A DNA stretch of 64,000 nt from Pythium myriotylum. Taxonomy: Eukaryota; Oomycota; Peronosporomycetes; Pythiales; Pythiaceae. Shown one piece after another: positions 11,535-25,826 of this stretch. The notes under the pieces were generated by a model. It did not search any database and was not told where the DNA came from. It saw only the letters and a program-made list of their open reading frames with translations. Every line of letters starts with the position of its first letter. The first letter of the stretch is position 1. Location: NCBI GenBank assembly GCA_023091665.1, contig JALJCQ010000028.1:775851-839850 (forward strand), in the 5' to 3' direction. A program made the position numbers and the translations under genes.

Positions 11535-13335
11535 TGTTATGCGCCAGAGAGAGGCCTCAACCTCTCTGCTCGCTCTCGTGGATGCATGTGTTTCTTGTCC
11601 CCCCTGGCCCGCGCTACCACCAGAGGCCCTTTATGCTCTTTTATGCTACACTCTTTTAGACTCTTTTACGCTTCTTTACCATCTTCGATGCATCCGTTAC
11701 CCCTCGCCTTCACCCCCACAGACACAGACACAGACACAGACGCAGACACAGACACAGACACAGACACAGACACAGACACAGACTCCGGTAGCGCACTCCG
11801 ACATGCCTCCGCCATGGTTGTCTTTGTCTTCCACTCAGTGCACAGCCGTTCCGCCACCCTTCACTGTGTCTTGCACAACGAGCCTGTTGACAATCAATAC
11901 GAAAACCGAGGCCACAAAACGGAGACTACTCTGTCGAGAGTCTTCTCTCAACACCTGCTAGTGGTCCGACCGCTCACCTCACAGACTACACCGGCTGTAA
12001 CATAGATCCTTGCGTTAAGCGTGTAGGGAGGTGGACGACGATTGACTCATCACATGTAAAATTGCCGCTGTTCTTGGCTTCGTTGGCGTTGATGCAGTGT
12101 CATTGTCGCGACTCGCGCTCTGTGTCGATCTCATGAACACGAAATGAAACGTCTGAGAGACAGGTTGCGCAGTCTTACCTGCACTCCTCACGTCTTCTCT
12201 GCTCGCCCGTCCGTTGTCTCATGGGAGCTGGAATGGGTGCGCCTTGGACTTTGTATAGCGCTCCAACGTCGTGAATGTGTAGCTCAAGCCCCCTATCTAC
12301 CTGCTTGCTTTGAGGGTGTCGCGCGTGTTGCAAGTCGGTGGGGCGGTTCTATGGTTCCTAGCACTGTTTTTTGTTTGTTTGTTTGTTTTTGGTTTTGGTT
12401 TTGGTTTCATTCATGCGTTCTTTTCTTTTCTGCTCCTTCTTCTCCATTTTTTATAGTCAAATCTCGGGGACAGGCACCGATAACCCTAGAGAGGAGAAGC
12501 TTCCGCATGGGCAGCCCGTTTACGCTCGGGCGATGGACTCTAGTCTGGCAAGATAACAGAGACGCGGGAAAGGCGAACACATTTCCCGTCAACACACTGA
12601 CACCGTGCCGTGTAAAACTTTTCAACCCGAGTTCCCGGATGAACGAAGGACGCAATTTCCACATTCGCCTAGTCCTCCACCGTTCTGTACCGTCCTGCAC
12701 CGCTCTTCGCGCTGTAGGTGGATCGTTGGGCGTTGGGATGTCGTCGATTGGGTCGATTGGGTCGATTGGGTCGATTGGGTCGATTGGGTCCCCTGTCGAC
12801 ACCGCAGATATCATCTACAAGGTAGAGGACAACCTTCTGTGTGTGTCCGACCAGACGCTGGATCGTTTGTGGCTCGTGGTACCAGAGGGTAATCAAACGG
12901 CCGTCTGGTCTCCCTGTGTGGTGAGCGCATGTTTCTCCCCCGCAAGGAACGCGATCGACGCTGCTGTCATCCTGATCTTATTCTACACGATGTTGAAGCT
13001 AATCCTGGTGGTCAGTATGAGGGCTGTTTTTCGTTCCTTTTCTACTATAATGTCGACGGGACGCCATTTCTGACTCGGGTGGATCTTGATTGCCCTGCCG
13101 ATCATAGCCACCCGTAGAAAGCATCTGCACTGCATCTGTACTGCAGAATCAGAATCCAAGACGTCGCCTGTTCCACCACACCTCTCTTACTGCATGCCTC
13201 TCTGCAGCCTTGGCGCCGTGCCATGCCGGTCGAAAACGCAGGCTGTGTGGCAAGACGGAAGGCTCTGTTTTCATTCCTGGCGCACGATTCGATTTGATAG
13301 GGTGCGTGTGTGAGCGCGCGCGGAGGAGAGAGAGA

Positions 13336-13387
<52 letters not shown>

Positions 13388-13483
13388 GGGAGAGAGAGAG
13401 GGAGAGAGATGGAAGGGTCGAAGGATGGATGGCGGTTAGGGTTAAGGTTGTGTTGGGTTTGTGTTGCAGGGCGAATCTTTTGT

Positions 13484-13567
13484 GGTATCTTGCCCGAGTG
13501 GTCTAAGGGGGCGGACTTAAGATCCGCTAGACGTTCGTCTGCGTGGGTTCAAACCCCACAGGTACCA
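13484..13567 (+). tRNA. tRNA-Leu(UAA), unit 6
   Basis: Full gene. Unit 12,144-14,176 (2,033 bp) has 5 nine-mers and 11 six-mers; G-run class. Confidence 0.97.
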
Positions 13568-15367
13568 TGTTATGCGCCAGAGAGAGGCCTCAACCTCTCT
13601 GCTCGCTCTCGTGGATGCATGTGTTTCTTGTCCCCCCTGGCCCGCGCTACCACCAGAGGCCCTTTATGCTCTTTTATGCTACACTCTTTTAGACTCTTTT
13701 ACGCTTCTTTACCATCTTCGATGCATCCGTTACCCCTCGCCTTCACCCCCACAGACACAGACACAGACACAGACGCAGACACAGACACAGACACAGACAC
13801 AGACACAGACACAGACTCCGGTAGCGCACTCCGACATGCCTCCGCCATGGTTGTCTTTGTCTTCCACTCAGTGCACAGCCGTTCCGCCACCCTTCACTGT
13901 GTCTTGCACAACGAGCCTGTTGACAATCAATACGAAAACCGAGGCCACAAAACGGAGACTACTCTGTCGAGAGTCTTCTCTCAACACCTGCTAGTGGTCC
14001 GACCGCTCACCTCACAGACTACACCGGCTGTAACATAGATCCTTGCGTTAAGCGTGTAGGGAGGTGGACGACGATTGACTCATCACATGTAAAATTGCCG
14101 CTGTTCTTGGCTTCGTTGGCGTTGATGCAGTGTCATTGTCGCGACTCGCGCTCTGTGTCGATCTCATGAACACGAAATGAAACGTCTGAGAGACAGGTTG
14201 CGCAGTCTTACCTGCACTCCTCACGTCTTCTCTGCTCGCCCGTCCGTTGTCTCATGGGAGCTGGAATGGGTGCGCCTTGGACTTTGTATAGCGCTCCAAC
14301 GTCGTGAATGTGTAGCTCAAGCCCCCTATCTACCTGCTTGCTTTGAGGGTGTCGCGCGTGTTGCAAGTCGGTGGGGCGGTTCTATGGTTCCTAGCACTGT
14401 TTTTTGTTTGTTTGTTTGTTTTTGGTTTTGGTTTTGGTTTCATTCATGCGTTCTTTTCTTTTCTGCTCCTTCTTCTCCATTTTTTATAGTCAAATCTCGG
14501 GGACAGGCACCGATAACCCTAGAGAGGAGAAGCTTCCGCATGGGCAGCCCGTTTACGCTCGGGCGATGGACTCTAGTCTGGCAAGATAACAGAGACGCGG
14601 GAAAGGCGAACACATTTCCCGTCAACACACTGACACCGTGCCGTGTAAAACTTTTCAACCCGAGTTCCCGGATGAACGAAGGACGCAATTTCCACATTCG
14701 CCTAGTCCTCCACCGTTCTGTACCGTCCTGCACCGCTCTTCGCGCTGTAGGTGGATCGTTGGGCGTTGGGATGTCGTCGATTGGGTCGATTGGGTCGATT
14801 GGGTCGATTGGGTCGATTGGGTCCCCTGTCGACACCGCAGATATCATCTACAAGGTAGAGGACAACCTTCTGTGTGTGTCCGACCAGACGCTGGATCGTT
14901 TGTGGCTCGTGGTACCAGAGGGTAATCAAACGGCCGTCTGGTCTCCCTGTGTGGTGAGCGCATGTTTCTCCCCCGCAAGGAACGCGATCGACGCTGCTGT
15001 CATCCTGATCTTATTCTACACGATGTTGAAGCTAATCCTGGTGGTCAGTATGAGGGCTGTTTTTCGTTCCTTTTCTACTATAATGTCGACGGGACGCCAT
15101 TTCTGACTCGGGTGGATCTTGATTGCCTGCCGATCATAGCCACCCGTAGAAAGCATCTGCACTGCATCTGTACTGCAGAATCAGAATCCAAGACGTCGCC
15201 TGTTCCACCACACCTCTCTTACTGCATGCCTCTCTGCAGCCTTGGCGCCGTGCCATGCCGGTCGAAAACGCAGGCTGTGTGGCAAAACGGAAGGCTCTGT
15301 TTTCATTCCTGGCGCACGATTCGATTTGATAGGGTGCGTGTGTGAGCGCGCGCGGAGGAGAGAGAGA

Positions 15368-15443
<76 letters not shown>

Positions 15444-15538
15444 GGGGAGAGAGAGGGAGAGAGATGGAAGGGTCGAAGGATGGATGGCGGTTAGGGTTAA
15501 GGTTGTGTTGGGTTTGTGTTGCAGGGCGAATCTTTTGT

Positions 15539-15622
15539 GGTATCTTGCCCGAGTGGTCTAAGGGGGCGGACTTAAGATCCGCTAGACGTTCGTCTGCGTG
15601 GGTTCAAACCCCACAGGTACCA
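15539..15622 (+). tRNA. tRNA-Leu(UAA), unit 7
   Basis: Full gene. Unit 14,177-16,225 (2,049 bp) has 5 nine-mers and 10 six-mers. First unit with a one-C deletion near 15,127 that fuses two short overlapping reading frames. Confidence 0.97.
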
Positions 15623-17417
15623 TGTTATGCGCCAGAGAGAGGCCTCAACCTCTCTGCTCGCTCTCGTGGATGCATGTGTTTCTTGTCCCCCCTGGCCCGC
15701 GCTACCACCAGAGGCCCTTTATGCTCTTTTATGCTACACTCTTTTAGACTCTTTTACGCTTCTTTACCATCTTCGATGCATCCGTTACCCCTCGCCTTCA
15801 CCCCCACAGACACAGACACAGACGCAGACACAGACACAGACACAGACACAGACACAGACACAGACTCCGGTAGCGCACTCCGACATGCCTCCGCCATGGT
15901 TGTCTTTGTCTTCCACTCAGTGCACAGCCGTTCCGCCACCCTTCACTGTGTCTTGCACAACGAGCCTGTTGACAATCAATACGAAAACCGAGGCCACAAA
16001 ACGGAGACTACTCTGTCGAGAGTCTTCTCTCAACACCTGCTAGTGGTCCGACCGCTCACCTCACAGACTACACCGGCTGTAACATAGATCCTTGCGTTAA
16101 GCGTGTAGGGAGGTGGACGACGATTGACTCATCACATGTAAAATTGCCGCTGTTCTTGGCTTCGTTGGCGTTGATGCAGTGTCATTGTCGCGACTCGCGC
16201 TCTGTGTCGATCTCATGAACACGAAATGAAACGTCTGAGAGACAGGTTGCGCAGTCTTACCTGCACTCCTCACGTCTTCTCTGCTCGCCCGTCCGTTGTC
16301 TCATGGGAGCTGGAATGGGTGCGCCTTGGACTTTGTATAGCGCTCCAACGTCGTGAATGTGTAGCTCAAGCCCCCTATCTACCTGCTTGCTTTGAGGGTG
16401 TCGCGCGTGTTGCAAGTCGGTGGGGCGGTTCTATGGTTCCTAGCACTGTTTTTTGTTTGTTTGTTTGTTTTTGGTTTTGGTTTTGGTTTCATTCATGCGT
16501 TCTTTTCTTTTCTGCTCCTTCTTCTCCATTTTTTATAGTCAAATCTCGGGGACAGGCACCGATAACCCTAGAGAGGAGAAGCTTCCGCATGGGCAGCCCG
16601 TTTACGCTCGGGCGATGGACTCTAGTCTGGCAAGATAACAGAGACGCGGGAAAGGCGAACACATTTCCCGTCAACACACTGACACCGTGCCGTGTAAAAC
16701 TTTTCAACCCGAGTTCCCGGATGAACGAAGGACGCAATTTCCACATTCGCCTAGTCCTCCACCGTTCTGTACCGTCCTGCACCGCTCTTCGCGCTGTAGG
16801 TGGATCGTTGGGCGTTGGGATGTCGTCGATTGGGTCGATTGGGTCGATTGGGTCGATTGGGTCGATTGGGTCCCCTGTCGACACCGCAGATATCATCTAC
16901 AAGGTAGAGGACAACCTTCTGTGTGTGTCCGACCAGACGCTGGATCGTTTGTGGCTCGTGGTACCAGAGGGTAATCAAACGGCCGTCTGGTCTCCCTGTG
17001 TGGTGAGCGCATGTTTCTCCCCCGCAAGGAACGCGATCGACGCTGCTGTCATCCTGATCTTATTCTACACGATGTTGAAGCTAATCCTGGTGGTCAGTAT
17101 GAGGGCTGTTTTTCGTTCCTTTTCTACTATAATGTCGACGGGACGCCATTTCTGACTCGGGTGGATCTTGATTGCCCTGCCGATCATAGCCACCCGTAGA
17201 AAGCATCTGCACTGCATCTGTACTGCAGAATCAGAATCCAAGACGTCGCCTGTTCCACCACACCTCTCTTACTGCATGCCTCTCTGCAGCCTTGGCGCCG
17301 TGCCATGCCGGTCGAAAACGCAGGCTGTGTGGCAAAACGGAAGGCTCTGTTTTCATTCCTGGCGCACGATTCGATTTGATAGGGTGCGTGTGTGAGCGCG
17401 CGCGGAGGAGAGAGAGA

Positions 17418-17469
<52 letters not shown>

Positions 17470-17566
17470 GGGGAGAGAGAGAGGGAGAGAGATGGAAGGG
17501 TCGAAGGATGGATGGCGGTTAGGGTTAAGGTTGTGTTGGGTTTGTGTTGCAGGGCGAATCTTTTGT

Positions 17567-17650
17567 GGTATCTTGCCCGAGTGGTCTAAGGGGGCGGACT
17601 TAAGATCCGCTAGACGTTCGTCTGCGTGGGTTCAAACCCCACAGGTACCA
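17567..17650 (+). tRNA. tRNA-Leu(UAA), unit 8
   Basis: Full gene. Unit 16,226-18,259 (2,034 bp) has 5 nine-mers and 11 six-mers, one of them changed to ACAGGC, a private variant. It lacks the C deletion of its neighbours. Confidence 0.97.
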
Positions 17651-19450
17651 TGTTATGCGCCAGAGAGAGGCCTCAACCTCTCTGCTCGCTCTCGTGGATG
17701 CATGTGTTTCTTGTCCCCCCTGGCCCGCGCTACCACCAGAGGCCCTTTATGCTCTTTTATGCTACACTCTTTTAGACTCTTTTACGCTTCTTTACCATCT
17801 TCGATGCATCCGTTACCCCTCGCCTTCACCCCCACAGACACAGGCACAGACACAGACGCAGACACAGACACAGACACAGACACAGACACAGACACAGACT
17901 CCGGTAGCGCACTCCGACATGCCTCCGCCATGGTTGTCTTTGTCTTCCACTCAGTGCACAGCCGTTCCGCCACCCTTCACTGTGTCTTGCACAACGAGCC
18001 TGTTGACAATCAATACGAAAACCGAGGCCACAAAACGGAGACTACTCTGTCGAGAGTCTTCTCTCAACACCTGCTAGTGGTCCGACCGCTCACCTCACAG
18101 ACTACACCGGCTGTAACATAGATCCTTGCGTTAAGCGTGTAGGGAGGTGGACGACGATTGACTCATCACATGTAAAATTGCCGCTGTTCTTGGCTTCGTT
18201 GGCGTTGATGCAGTGTCATTGTCGCGACTCGCGCTCTGTGTCGATCTCATGAACACGAAATGAAACGTCTGAGAGACAGGTTGCGCAGTCTTACCTGCAC
18301 TCCTCACGTCTTCTCTGCTCGCCCGTCCGTTGTCTCATGGGAGCTGGAATGGGTGCGCCTTGGACTTTGTATAGCGCTCCAACGTCGTGAATGTGTAGCT
18401 CAAGCCCCCTATCTACCTGCTTGCTTTGAGGGTGTCGCGCGTGTTGCAAGTCGGTGGGGCGGTTCTATGGTTCCTAGCACTGTTTTTTGTTTGTTTGTTT
18501 GTTTTTGGTTTTGGTTTTGGTTTCATTCATGCGTTCTTTTCTTTTCTGCTCCTTCTTCTCCATTTTTTATAGTCAAATCTCGGGGACAGGCACCGATAAC
18601 CCTAGAGAGGAGAAGCTTCCGCATGGGCAGCCCGTTTACGCTCGGGCGATGGACTCTAGTCTGGCAAGATAACAGAGACGCGGGAAAGGCGAACACATTT
18701 CCCGTCAACACACTGACACCGTGCCGTGTAAAACTTTTCAACCCGAGTTCCCGGATGAACGAAGGACGCAATTTCCACATTCGCCTAGTCCTCCACCGTT
18801 CTGTACCGTCCTGCACCGCTCTTCGCGCTGTAGGTGGATCGTTGGGCGTTGGGATGTCGTCGATTGGGTCGATTGGGTCGATTGGGTCGATTGGGTCGAT
18901 TGGGTCCCCTGTCGACACCGCAGATATCATCTACAAGGTAGAGGACAACCTTCTGTGTGTGTCCGACCAGACGCTGGATCGTTTGTGGCTCGTGGTACCA
19001 GAGGGTAATCAAACGGCCGTCTGGTCTCCCTGTGTGGTGAGCGCATGTTTCTCCCCCGCAAGGAACGCGATCGACGCTGCTGTCATCCTGATCTTATTCT
19101 ACACGATGTTGAAGCTAATCCTGGTGGTCAGTATGAGGGCTGTTTTTCGTTCCTTTTCTACTATAATGTCGACGGGACGCCATTTCTGACTCGGGTGGAT
19201 CTTGATTGCCTGCCGATCATAGCCACCCGTAGAAAGCATCTGCACTGCATCTGTACTGCAGAATCAGAATCCAAGACGTCGCCTGTTCCACCACACCTCT
19301 CTTACTGCATGCCTCTCTGCAGCCTTGGCGCCGTGCCATGCCGGTCGAAAACGCAGGCTGTGTGGCAAAACGGAAGGCTCTGTTTTCATTCCTGGCGCAC
19401 GATTCGATTTGATAGGGTGCGTGTGTGAGCGCGCGCGGAGGAGAGAGAGA

Positions 19451-19502
<52 letters not shown>

Positions 19503-19599
19503 GGGGAGAGAGAGAGGGAGAGAGATGGAAGGGTCGAAGGATGGATGGCGGTTAGGGTTAAGGTTGTGTTGGGTTTGTGTTGCAGGGCGAATCTTTTGT

Positions 19600-19683
19600 G
19601 GTATCTTGCCCGAGTGGTCTAAGGGGGCGGACTTAAGATCCGCTAGACGTTCGTCTGCGTGGGTTCAAACCCCACAGGTACCA
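19600..19683 (+). tRNA. tRNA-Leu(UAA), unit 9
   Basis: Full gene. Unit 18,260-20,292 (2,033 bp) has 5 nine-mers and 11 six-mers; G-run class with the one-C deletion. Confidence 0.97.
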
Positions 19684-21492
19684 TGTTATGCGCCAGAGAG
19701 AGGCCTCAACCTCTCTGCTCGCTCTCGTGGATGCATGTGTTTCTTGTCCCCCCTGGCCCGCGCTACCACCAGAGGCCCTTTATGCTCTTTTATGCTACAC
19801 TCTTTTAGACTCTTTTACGCTTCTTTACCATCTTCGATGCATCCGTTACCCCTCGCCTTCACCCCCACAGACACAGACACAGACACAGACGCAGACACAG
19901 ACACAGACACAGACACAGACACAGACACAGACTCCGGTAGCGCACTCCGACATGCCTCCGCCATGGTTGTCTTTGTCTTCCACTCAGTGCACAGCCGTTC
20001 CGCCACCCTTCACTGTGTCTTGCACAACGAGCCTGTTGACAATCAATACGAAAACCGAGGCCACAAAACGGAGACTACTCTGTCGAGAGTCTTCTCTCAA
20101 CACCTGCTAGTGGTCCGACCGCTCACCTCACAGACTACACCGGCTGTAACATAGATCCTTGCGTTAAGCGTGTAGGGAGGTGGACGACGATTGACTCATC
20201 ACATGTAAAATTGCCGCTGTTCTTGGCTTCGTTGGCGTTGATGCAGTGTCATTGTCGCGACTCGCGCTCTGTGTCGATCTCATGAACACGAAATGAAACG
20301 TCTGAGAGACAGGTTGCGCAGTCTTACCTGCACTCCTCACGTCTTCTCTGCTCGCCCGTCCGTTGTCTCATGGGAGCTGGAATGGGTGCGCCTTGGACTT
20401 TGTATAGCGCTCCAACGTCGTGAATGTGTAGCTCAAGCCCCCTATCTACCTGCTTGCTTTGAGGGTGTCGCGCGTGTTGCAAGTCGGTGGGGCGGTTCTA
20501 TGGTTCCTAGCACTGTTTTTTGTTTGTTTGTTTGTTTTTGGTTTTGGTTTTGGTTTCATTCATGCGTTCTTTTCTTTTCTGCTCCTTCTTCTCCATTTTT
20601 TATAGTCAAATCTCGGGGACAGGCACCGATAACCCTAGAGAGGAGAAGCTTCCGCATGGGCAGCCCGTTTACGCTCGGGCGATGGACTCTAGTCTGGCAA
20701 GATAACAGAGACGCGGGAAAGGCGAACACATTTCCCGTCAACACACTGACACCGTGCCGTGTAAAACTTTTCAACCCGAGTTCCCGGATGAACGAAGGAC
20801 GCAATTTCCACATTCGCCTAGTCCTCCACCGTTCTGTACCGTCCTGCACCGCTCTTCGCGCTGTAGGTGGATCGTTGGGCGTTGGGATGTCGTCGATTGG
20901 GTCGATTGGGTCGATTGGGTCGATTGGGTCGATTGGGTCGATTGGGTCCCCTGTCGACACCGCAGATATCATCTACAAGGTAGAGGACAACCTTCTGTGT
21001 GTGTCCGACCAGACGCTGGATCGTTTGTGGCTCGTGGTACCAGAGGGTAATCAAACGGCCGTCTGGTCTCCCTGTGTGGTGAGCGCATGTTTCTCCCCCG
21101 CAAGGAACGCGATCGACGCTGCTGTCATCCTGATCTTATTCTACACGATGTTGAAGCTAATCCTGGTGGTCAGTATGAGGGCTGTTTTTCGTTCCTTTTC
21201 TACTATAATGTCGACGGGACGCCATTTCTGACTCGGGTGGATCTTGATTGCCTGCCGATCATAGCCACCCGTAGAAAGCATCTGCACTGCATCTGTACTG
21301 CAGAATCAGAATCCAAGACGTCGCCTGTTCCACCACACCTCTCTTACTGCATGCCTCTCTGCAGCCTTGGCGCCGTGCCATGCCGGTCGAAAACGCAGGC
21401 TGTGTGGCAAGACGGAAGGCTCTGTTTTCATTCCTGGCGCACGATTCGATTTGATAGGGTGCGTGTGTGAGCGCGCGCGGAGGAGAGAGAGA

Positions 21493-21546
<54 letters not shown>

Positions 21547-21641
21547 GGAGAGAGAGAGGGAGAGAGATGGAAGGGTCGAAGGATGGATGGCGGTTAGGGT
21601 TAAGGTTGTGTTGGGTTTGTGTTGCAGGGCGAATCTTTTGT

Positions 21642-21725
21642 GGTATCTTGCCCGAGTGGTCTAAGGGGGCGGACTTAAGATCCGCTAGACGTTCGTCTGC
21701 GTGGGTTCAAACCCCACAGGTACCA
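21642..21725 (+). tRNA. tRNA-Leu(UAA), unit 10
   Basis: Full gene. Unit 20,293-22,334 (2,042 bp) has 6 nine-mers and 11 six-mers; G-run class with the C deletion. Confidence 0.97.
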
Positions 21726-23552
21726 TGTTATGCGCCAGAGAGAGGCCTCAACCTCTCTGCTCGCTCTCGTGGATGCATGTGTTTCTTGTCCCCCCTGGCC
21801 CGCGCTACCACCAGAGGCCCTTTATGCTCTTTTATGCTACACTCTTTTAGACTCTTTTACGCTTCTTTACCATCTTCGATGCATCCGTTACCCCTCGCCT
21901 TCACCCCCACAGACACAGACACAGACACAGACGCAGACACAGACACAGACACAGACACAGACACAGACACAGACTCCGGTAGCGCACTCCGACATGCCTC
22001 CGCCATGGTTGTCTTTGTCTTCCACTCAGTGCACAGCCGTTCCGCCACCCTTCACTGTGTCTTGCACAACGAGCCTGTTGACAATCAATACGAAAACCGA
22101 GGCCACAAAACGGAGACTACTCTGTCGAGAGTCTTCTCTCAACACCTGCTAGTGGTCCGACCGCTCACCTCACAGACTACACCGGCTGTAACATAGATCC
22201 TTGCGTTAAGCGTGTAGGGAGGTGGACGACGATTGACTCATCACATGTAAAATTGCCGCTGTTCTTGGCTTCGTTGGCGTTGATGCAGTGTCATTGTCGC
22301 GACTCGCGCTCTGTGTCGATCTCATGAACACGAAATGAAACGTCTGAGAGACAGGTTGCGCAGTCTTACCTGCACTCCTCACGTCTTCTCTGCTCGCCCG
22401 TCCGTTGTCTCATGGGAGCTGGAATGGGTGCGCCTTGGACTTTGTATAGCGCTCCAACGTCGTGAATGTGTAGCTCAAGCCCCCTATCTACCTGCTTGCT
22501 TTGAGGGTGTCGCGCGTGTTGCAAGTCGGTGGGGCGGTTCTATGGTTCCTAGCACTGTTTTTTGTTTGTTTGTTTGTTTTTGGTTTTGGTTTTGGTTTCA
22601 TTCATGCGTTCTTTTCTTTTCTGCTCCTTCTTCTCCATTTTTTATAGTCAAATCTCGGGGACAGGCACCGATAACCCTAGAGAGGAGAAGCTTCCGCATG
22701 GGCAGCCCGTTTACGCTCGGGCGATGGACTCTAGTCTGGCAAGATAACAGAGACGCGGGAAAGGCGAACACATTTCCCGTCAACACACTGACACCGTGCC
22801 GTGTAAAACTTTTCAACCCGAGTTCCCGGATGAACGAAGGACGCAATTTCCACATTCGCCTAGTCCTCCACCGTTCTGTACCGTCCTGCACCGCTCTTCG
22901 CGCTGTAGGTGGATCGTTGGGCGTTGGGATGTCGTCGATTGGGTCGATTGGGTCGATTGGGTCGATTGGGTCGATTGGGTCGATTGGGTCGATTGGGTCG
23001 ATTGGGTCCCCTGTCGACACCGCAGATATCATCTACAAGGTAGAGGACAACCTTCTGTGTGTGTCCGACCAGACGCTGGATCGTTTGTGGCTCGTGGTAC
23101 CAGAGGGTAATCAAACGGCCGTCTGGTCTCCCTGTGTGGTGAGCGCATGTTTCTCCCCCGCAAGGAACGCGATCGACGCTGCTGTCATCCTGATCTTATT
23201 CTACACGATGTTGAAGCTAATCCTGGTGGTCAGTATGAGGGCTGTTTTTCGTTCCTTTTCTACTATAATGTCGACGGGACGCCATTTCTGACTCGGGTGG
23301 ATCTTGATTGCCTGCCGATCATAGCCACCCGTAGAAAGCATCTGCACTGCATCTGTACTGCAGAATCAGAATCCAAGACGTCGCCTGTTCCACCACACCT
23401 CTCTTACTGCATGCCTCTCTGCAGCCTTGGCGCCGTGCCATGCCGGTCGAAAACGCAGGCTGTGTGGCAAAACGGAAGGCTCTGTTTTCATTCCTGGCGC
23501 ACGATTCGATTTGATAGGGTGCGTGTGTGAGCGCGCGCGGAGGAGAGAGAGA

Positions 23553-23604
<52 letters not shown>

Positions 23605-23699
23605 GGAGAGAGAGAGGGAGAGAGATGGAAGGGTCGAAGGATGGATGGCGGTTAGGGTTAAGGTTGTGTTGGGTTTGTGTTGCAGGGCGAATCTTTTGT

Positions 23700-23783
23700 G
23701 GTATCTTGCCCGAGTGGTCTAAGGGGGCGGACTTAAGATCCGCTAGACGTTCGTCTGCGTGGGTTCAAACCCCACAGGTACCA
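23700..23783 (+). tRNA. tRNA-Leu(UAA), unit 11
   Basis: Full gene. Unit 22,335-24,398 (2,064 bp) has 8 nine-mers and 12 six-mers. Last unit of the nine-unit G-run block; has the C deletion. Confidence 0.97.
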
Positions 23784-25617
23784 TGTTATGCGCCAGAGAG
23801 AGGCCTCAACCTCTCTGCTCGCTCTCGTGGATGCATGTGTTTCTTGTCCCCCCTGGCCCGCGCTACCACCAGAGGCCCTTTATGCTCTTTTATGCTACAC
23901 TCTTTTAGACTCTTTTACGCTTCTTTACCATCTTCGATGCATCCGTTACCCCTCGCCTTCACCCCCACAGACACAGACACAGACACAGACGCAGACACAG
24001 ACACAGACACAGACACAGACACAGACACAGACACAGACTCCGGTAGCGCACTCCGACATGCCTCCGCCATGGTTGTCTTTGTCTTCCACTCAGTGCACAG
24101 CCGTTCCGCCACCCTTCACTGTGTCTTGCACAACGAGCCTGTTGACAATCAATACGAAAACCGAGGCCACAAAACGGAGACTACTCTGTCGAGAGTCTTC
24201 TCTCAACACCTGCTAGTGGTCCGACCGCTCACCTCACAGACTACACCGGCTGTAACATAGATCCTTGCGTTAAGCGTGTAGGGAGGTGGACGACGATTGA
24301 CTCATCACATGTAAAATTGCCGCTGTTCTTGGCTTCGTTGGCGTTGATGCAGTGTCATTGTCGCGACTCGCGCTCTGTGTCGATCTCATGAACACGAAAT
24401 GAAACGTCTGAGAGACAGGTTGCGCAGTCTTACCTGCACTCCTCACGTCTTCTCTGCTCGCCCGTCCGTTGTCTCATGGGAGCTGGAATGGGTGCGCCTT
24501 GGACTTTGTATAGCGCTCCAACGTCGTGAATGTGTAGCTCAAGCCCCCTATCTACCTGCTTGCTTTGAGGGTGTCGCGCGTGTTGCAAGTCGGTGGGGCG
24601 GTTCTATGGTTCCTAGCACTGTTTTTTGTTTGTTTGTTTGTTTTTGGTTTTGGTTTTGGTTTCATTCATGCGTTCTTTTCTTTTCTGCTCCTTCTTCTCC
24701 ATTTTTTATAGTCAAATCTCGGGGACAGGCACCGATAACCCTAGAGAGGAGAAGCTTCCGCATGGGCAGCCCGTTTACGCTCGGGCGATGGACTCTAGTC
24801 TGGCAAGATAACAGAGACGCGGGAAAGGCGAACACATTTCCCGTCAACACACTGACACCGTGCCGTGTAAAACTTTTCAACCCGAGTTCCCGGATGAACG
24901 AAGGACGCAATTTCCACATTCGCCTAGTCCTCCACCGTTCTGTACCGTCCTGCACCGCTCTTCGCGCTGTAGGTGGATCGTTGGGCGTTGGGATGTCGTC
25001 GATTGGGTCGATTGGGTCGATTGGGTCGATTGGGTCGATTGGGTCGATTGGGTCGATTGGGTCGATTGGGTCCCCTGTCGACACCGCAGATATCATCTAC
25101 AAGGTAGAGGACAACCTTCTGTGTGTGTCCGACCAGACGCTGGATCGTTTGTGGCTCGTGGTACCAGAGGGTAATCAAACGGCCGTCTGGTCTCCCTGTG
25201 TGGTGAGCGCATGTTTCTCCCCCGCAAGGAACGCGATCGACGCTGCTGTCATCCTGATCTTATTCTACACGATGTTGAAGCTAATCCTGGTGGTCAGTAT
25301 GAGGGCTGTTTTTCGTTCCTTTTCTACTATAATGTCGACGGGACGCCATTTCTGACTCGGGTGGATCTTGATTGCCCTGCCGATCATAGCCACCCGTAGA
25401 AAGCATCTGCACTGCATCTGTACTGCAGAATCAGAATCCAAGACGTCGCCTGTTCCACCACACCTCTCTTACTGCATGCCTCTCTGCAGCCTTGGCGCCG
25501 TGCCATGGCGGTCGAAAACGCAGGCTGTGTGGCAAGACGGAAGGCTCTGTTTTCATTCCTGGCGCACGATTCGATTTGATAGGGTGCGTGTGTGAGCGCG
25601 CGCGGAGGAGAGAGAGA

Positions 25618-25668
<51 letters not shown>

Positions 25669-25742
25669 TGGAAGGGTCGAAGGATGGATGGCGGTTAGGG
25701 TTAAGGTTGTGTTGGGTTTGTGTTGCAGGGCGAATCTTTTGT

Positions 25743-25826
25743 GGTATCTTGCCCGAGTGGTCTAAGGGGGCGGACTTAAGATCCGCTAGACGTTCGTCTG
25801 CGTGGGTTCAAACCCCACAGGTACCA
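25743..25826 (+). tRNA. tRNA-Leu(UAA), unit 12
   Basis: Full gene. Unit 24,399-26,435 (2,037 bp) has 8 nine-mers and 11 six-mers; plain GA class. Counterpart of the copy at 1,200 in the 24,543-bp duplication. Confidence 0.97.
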
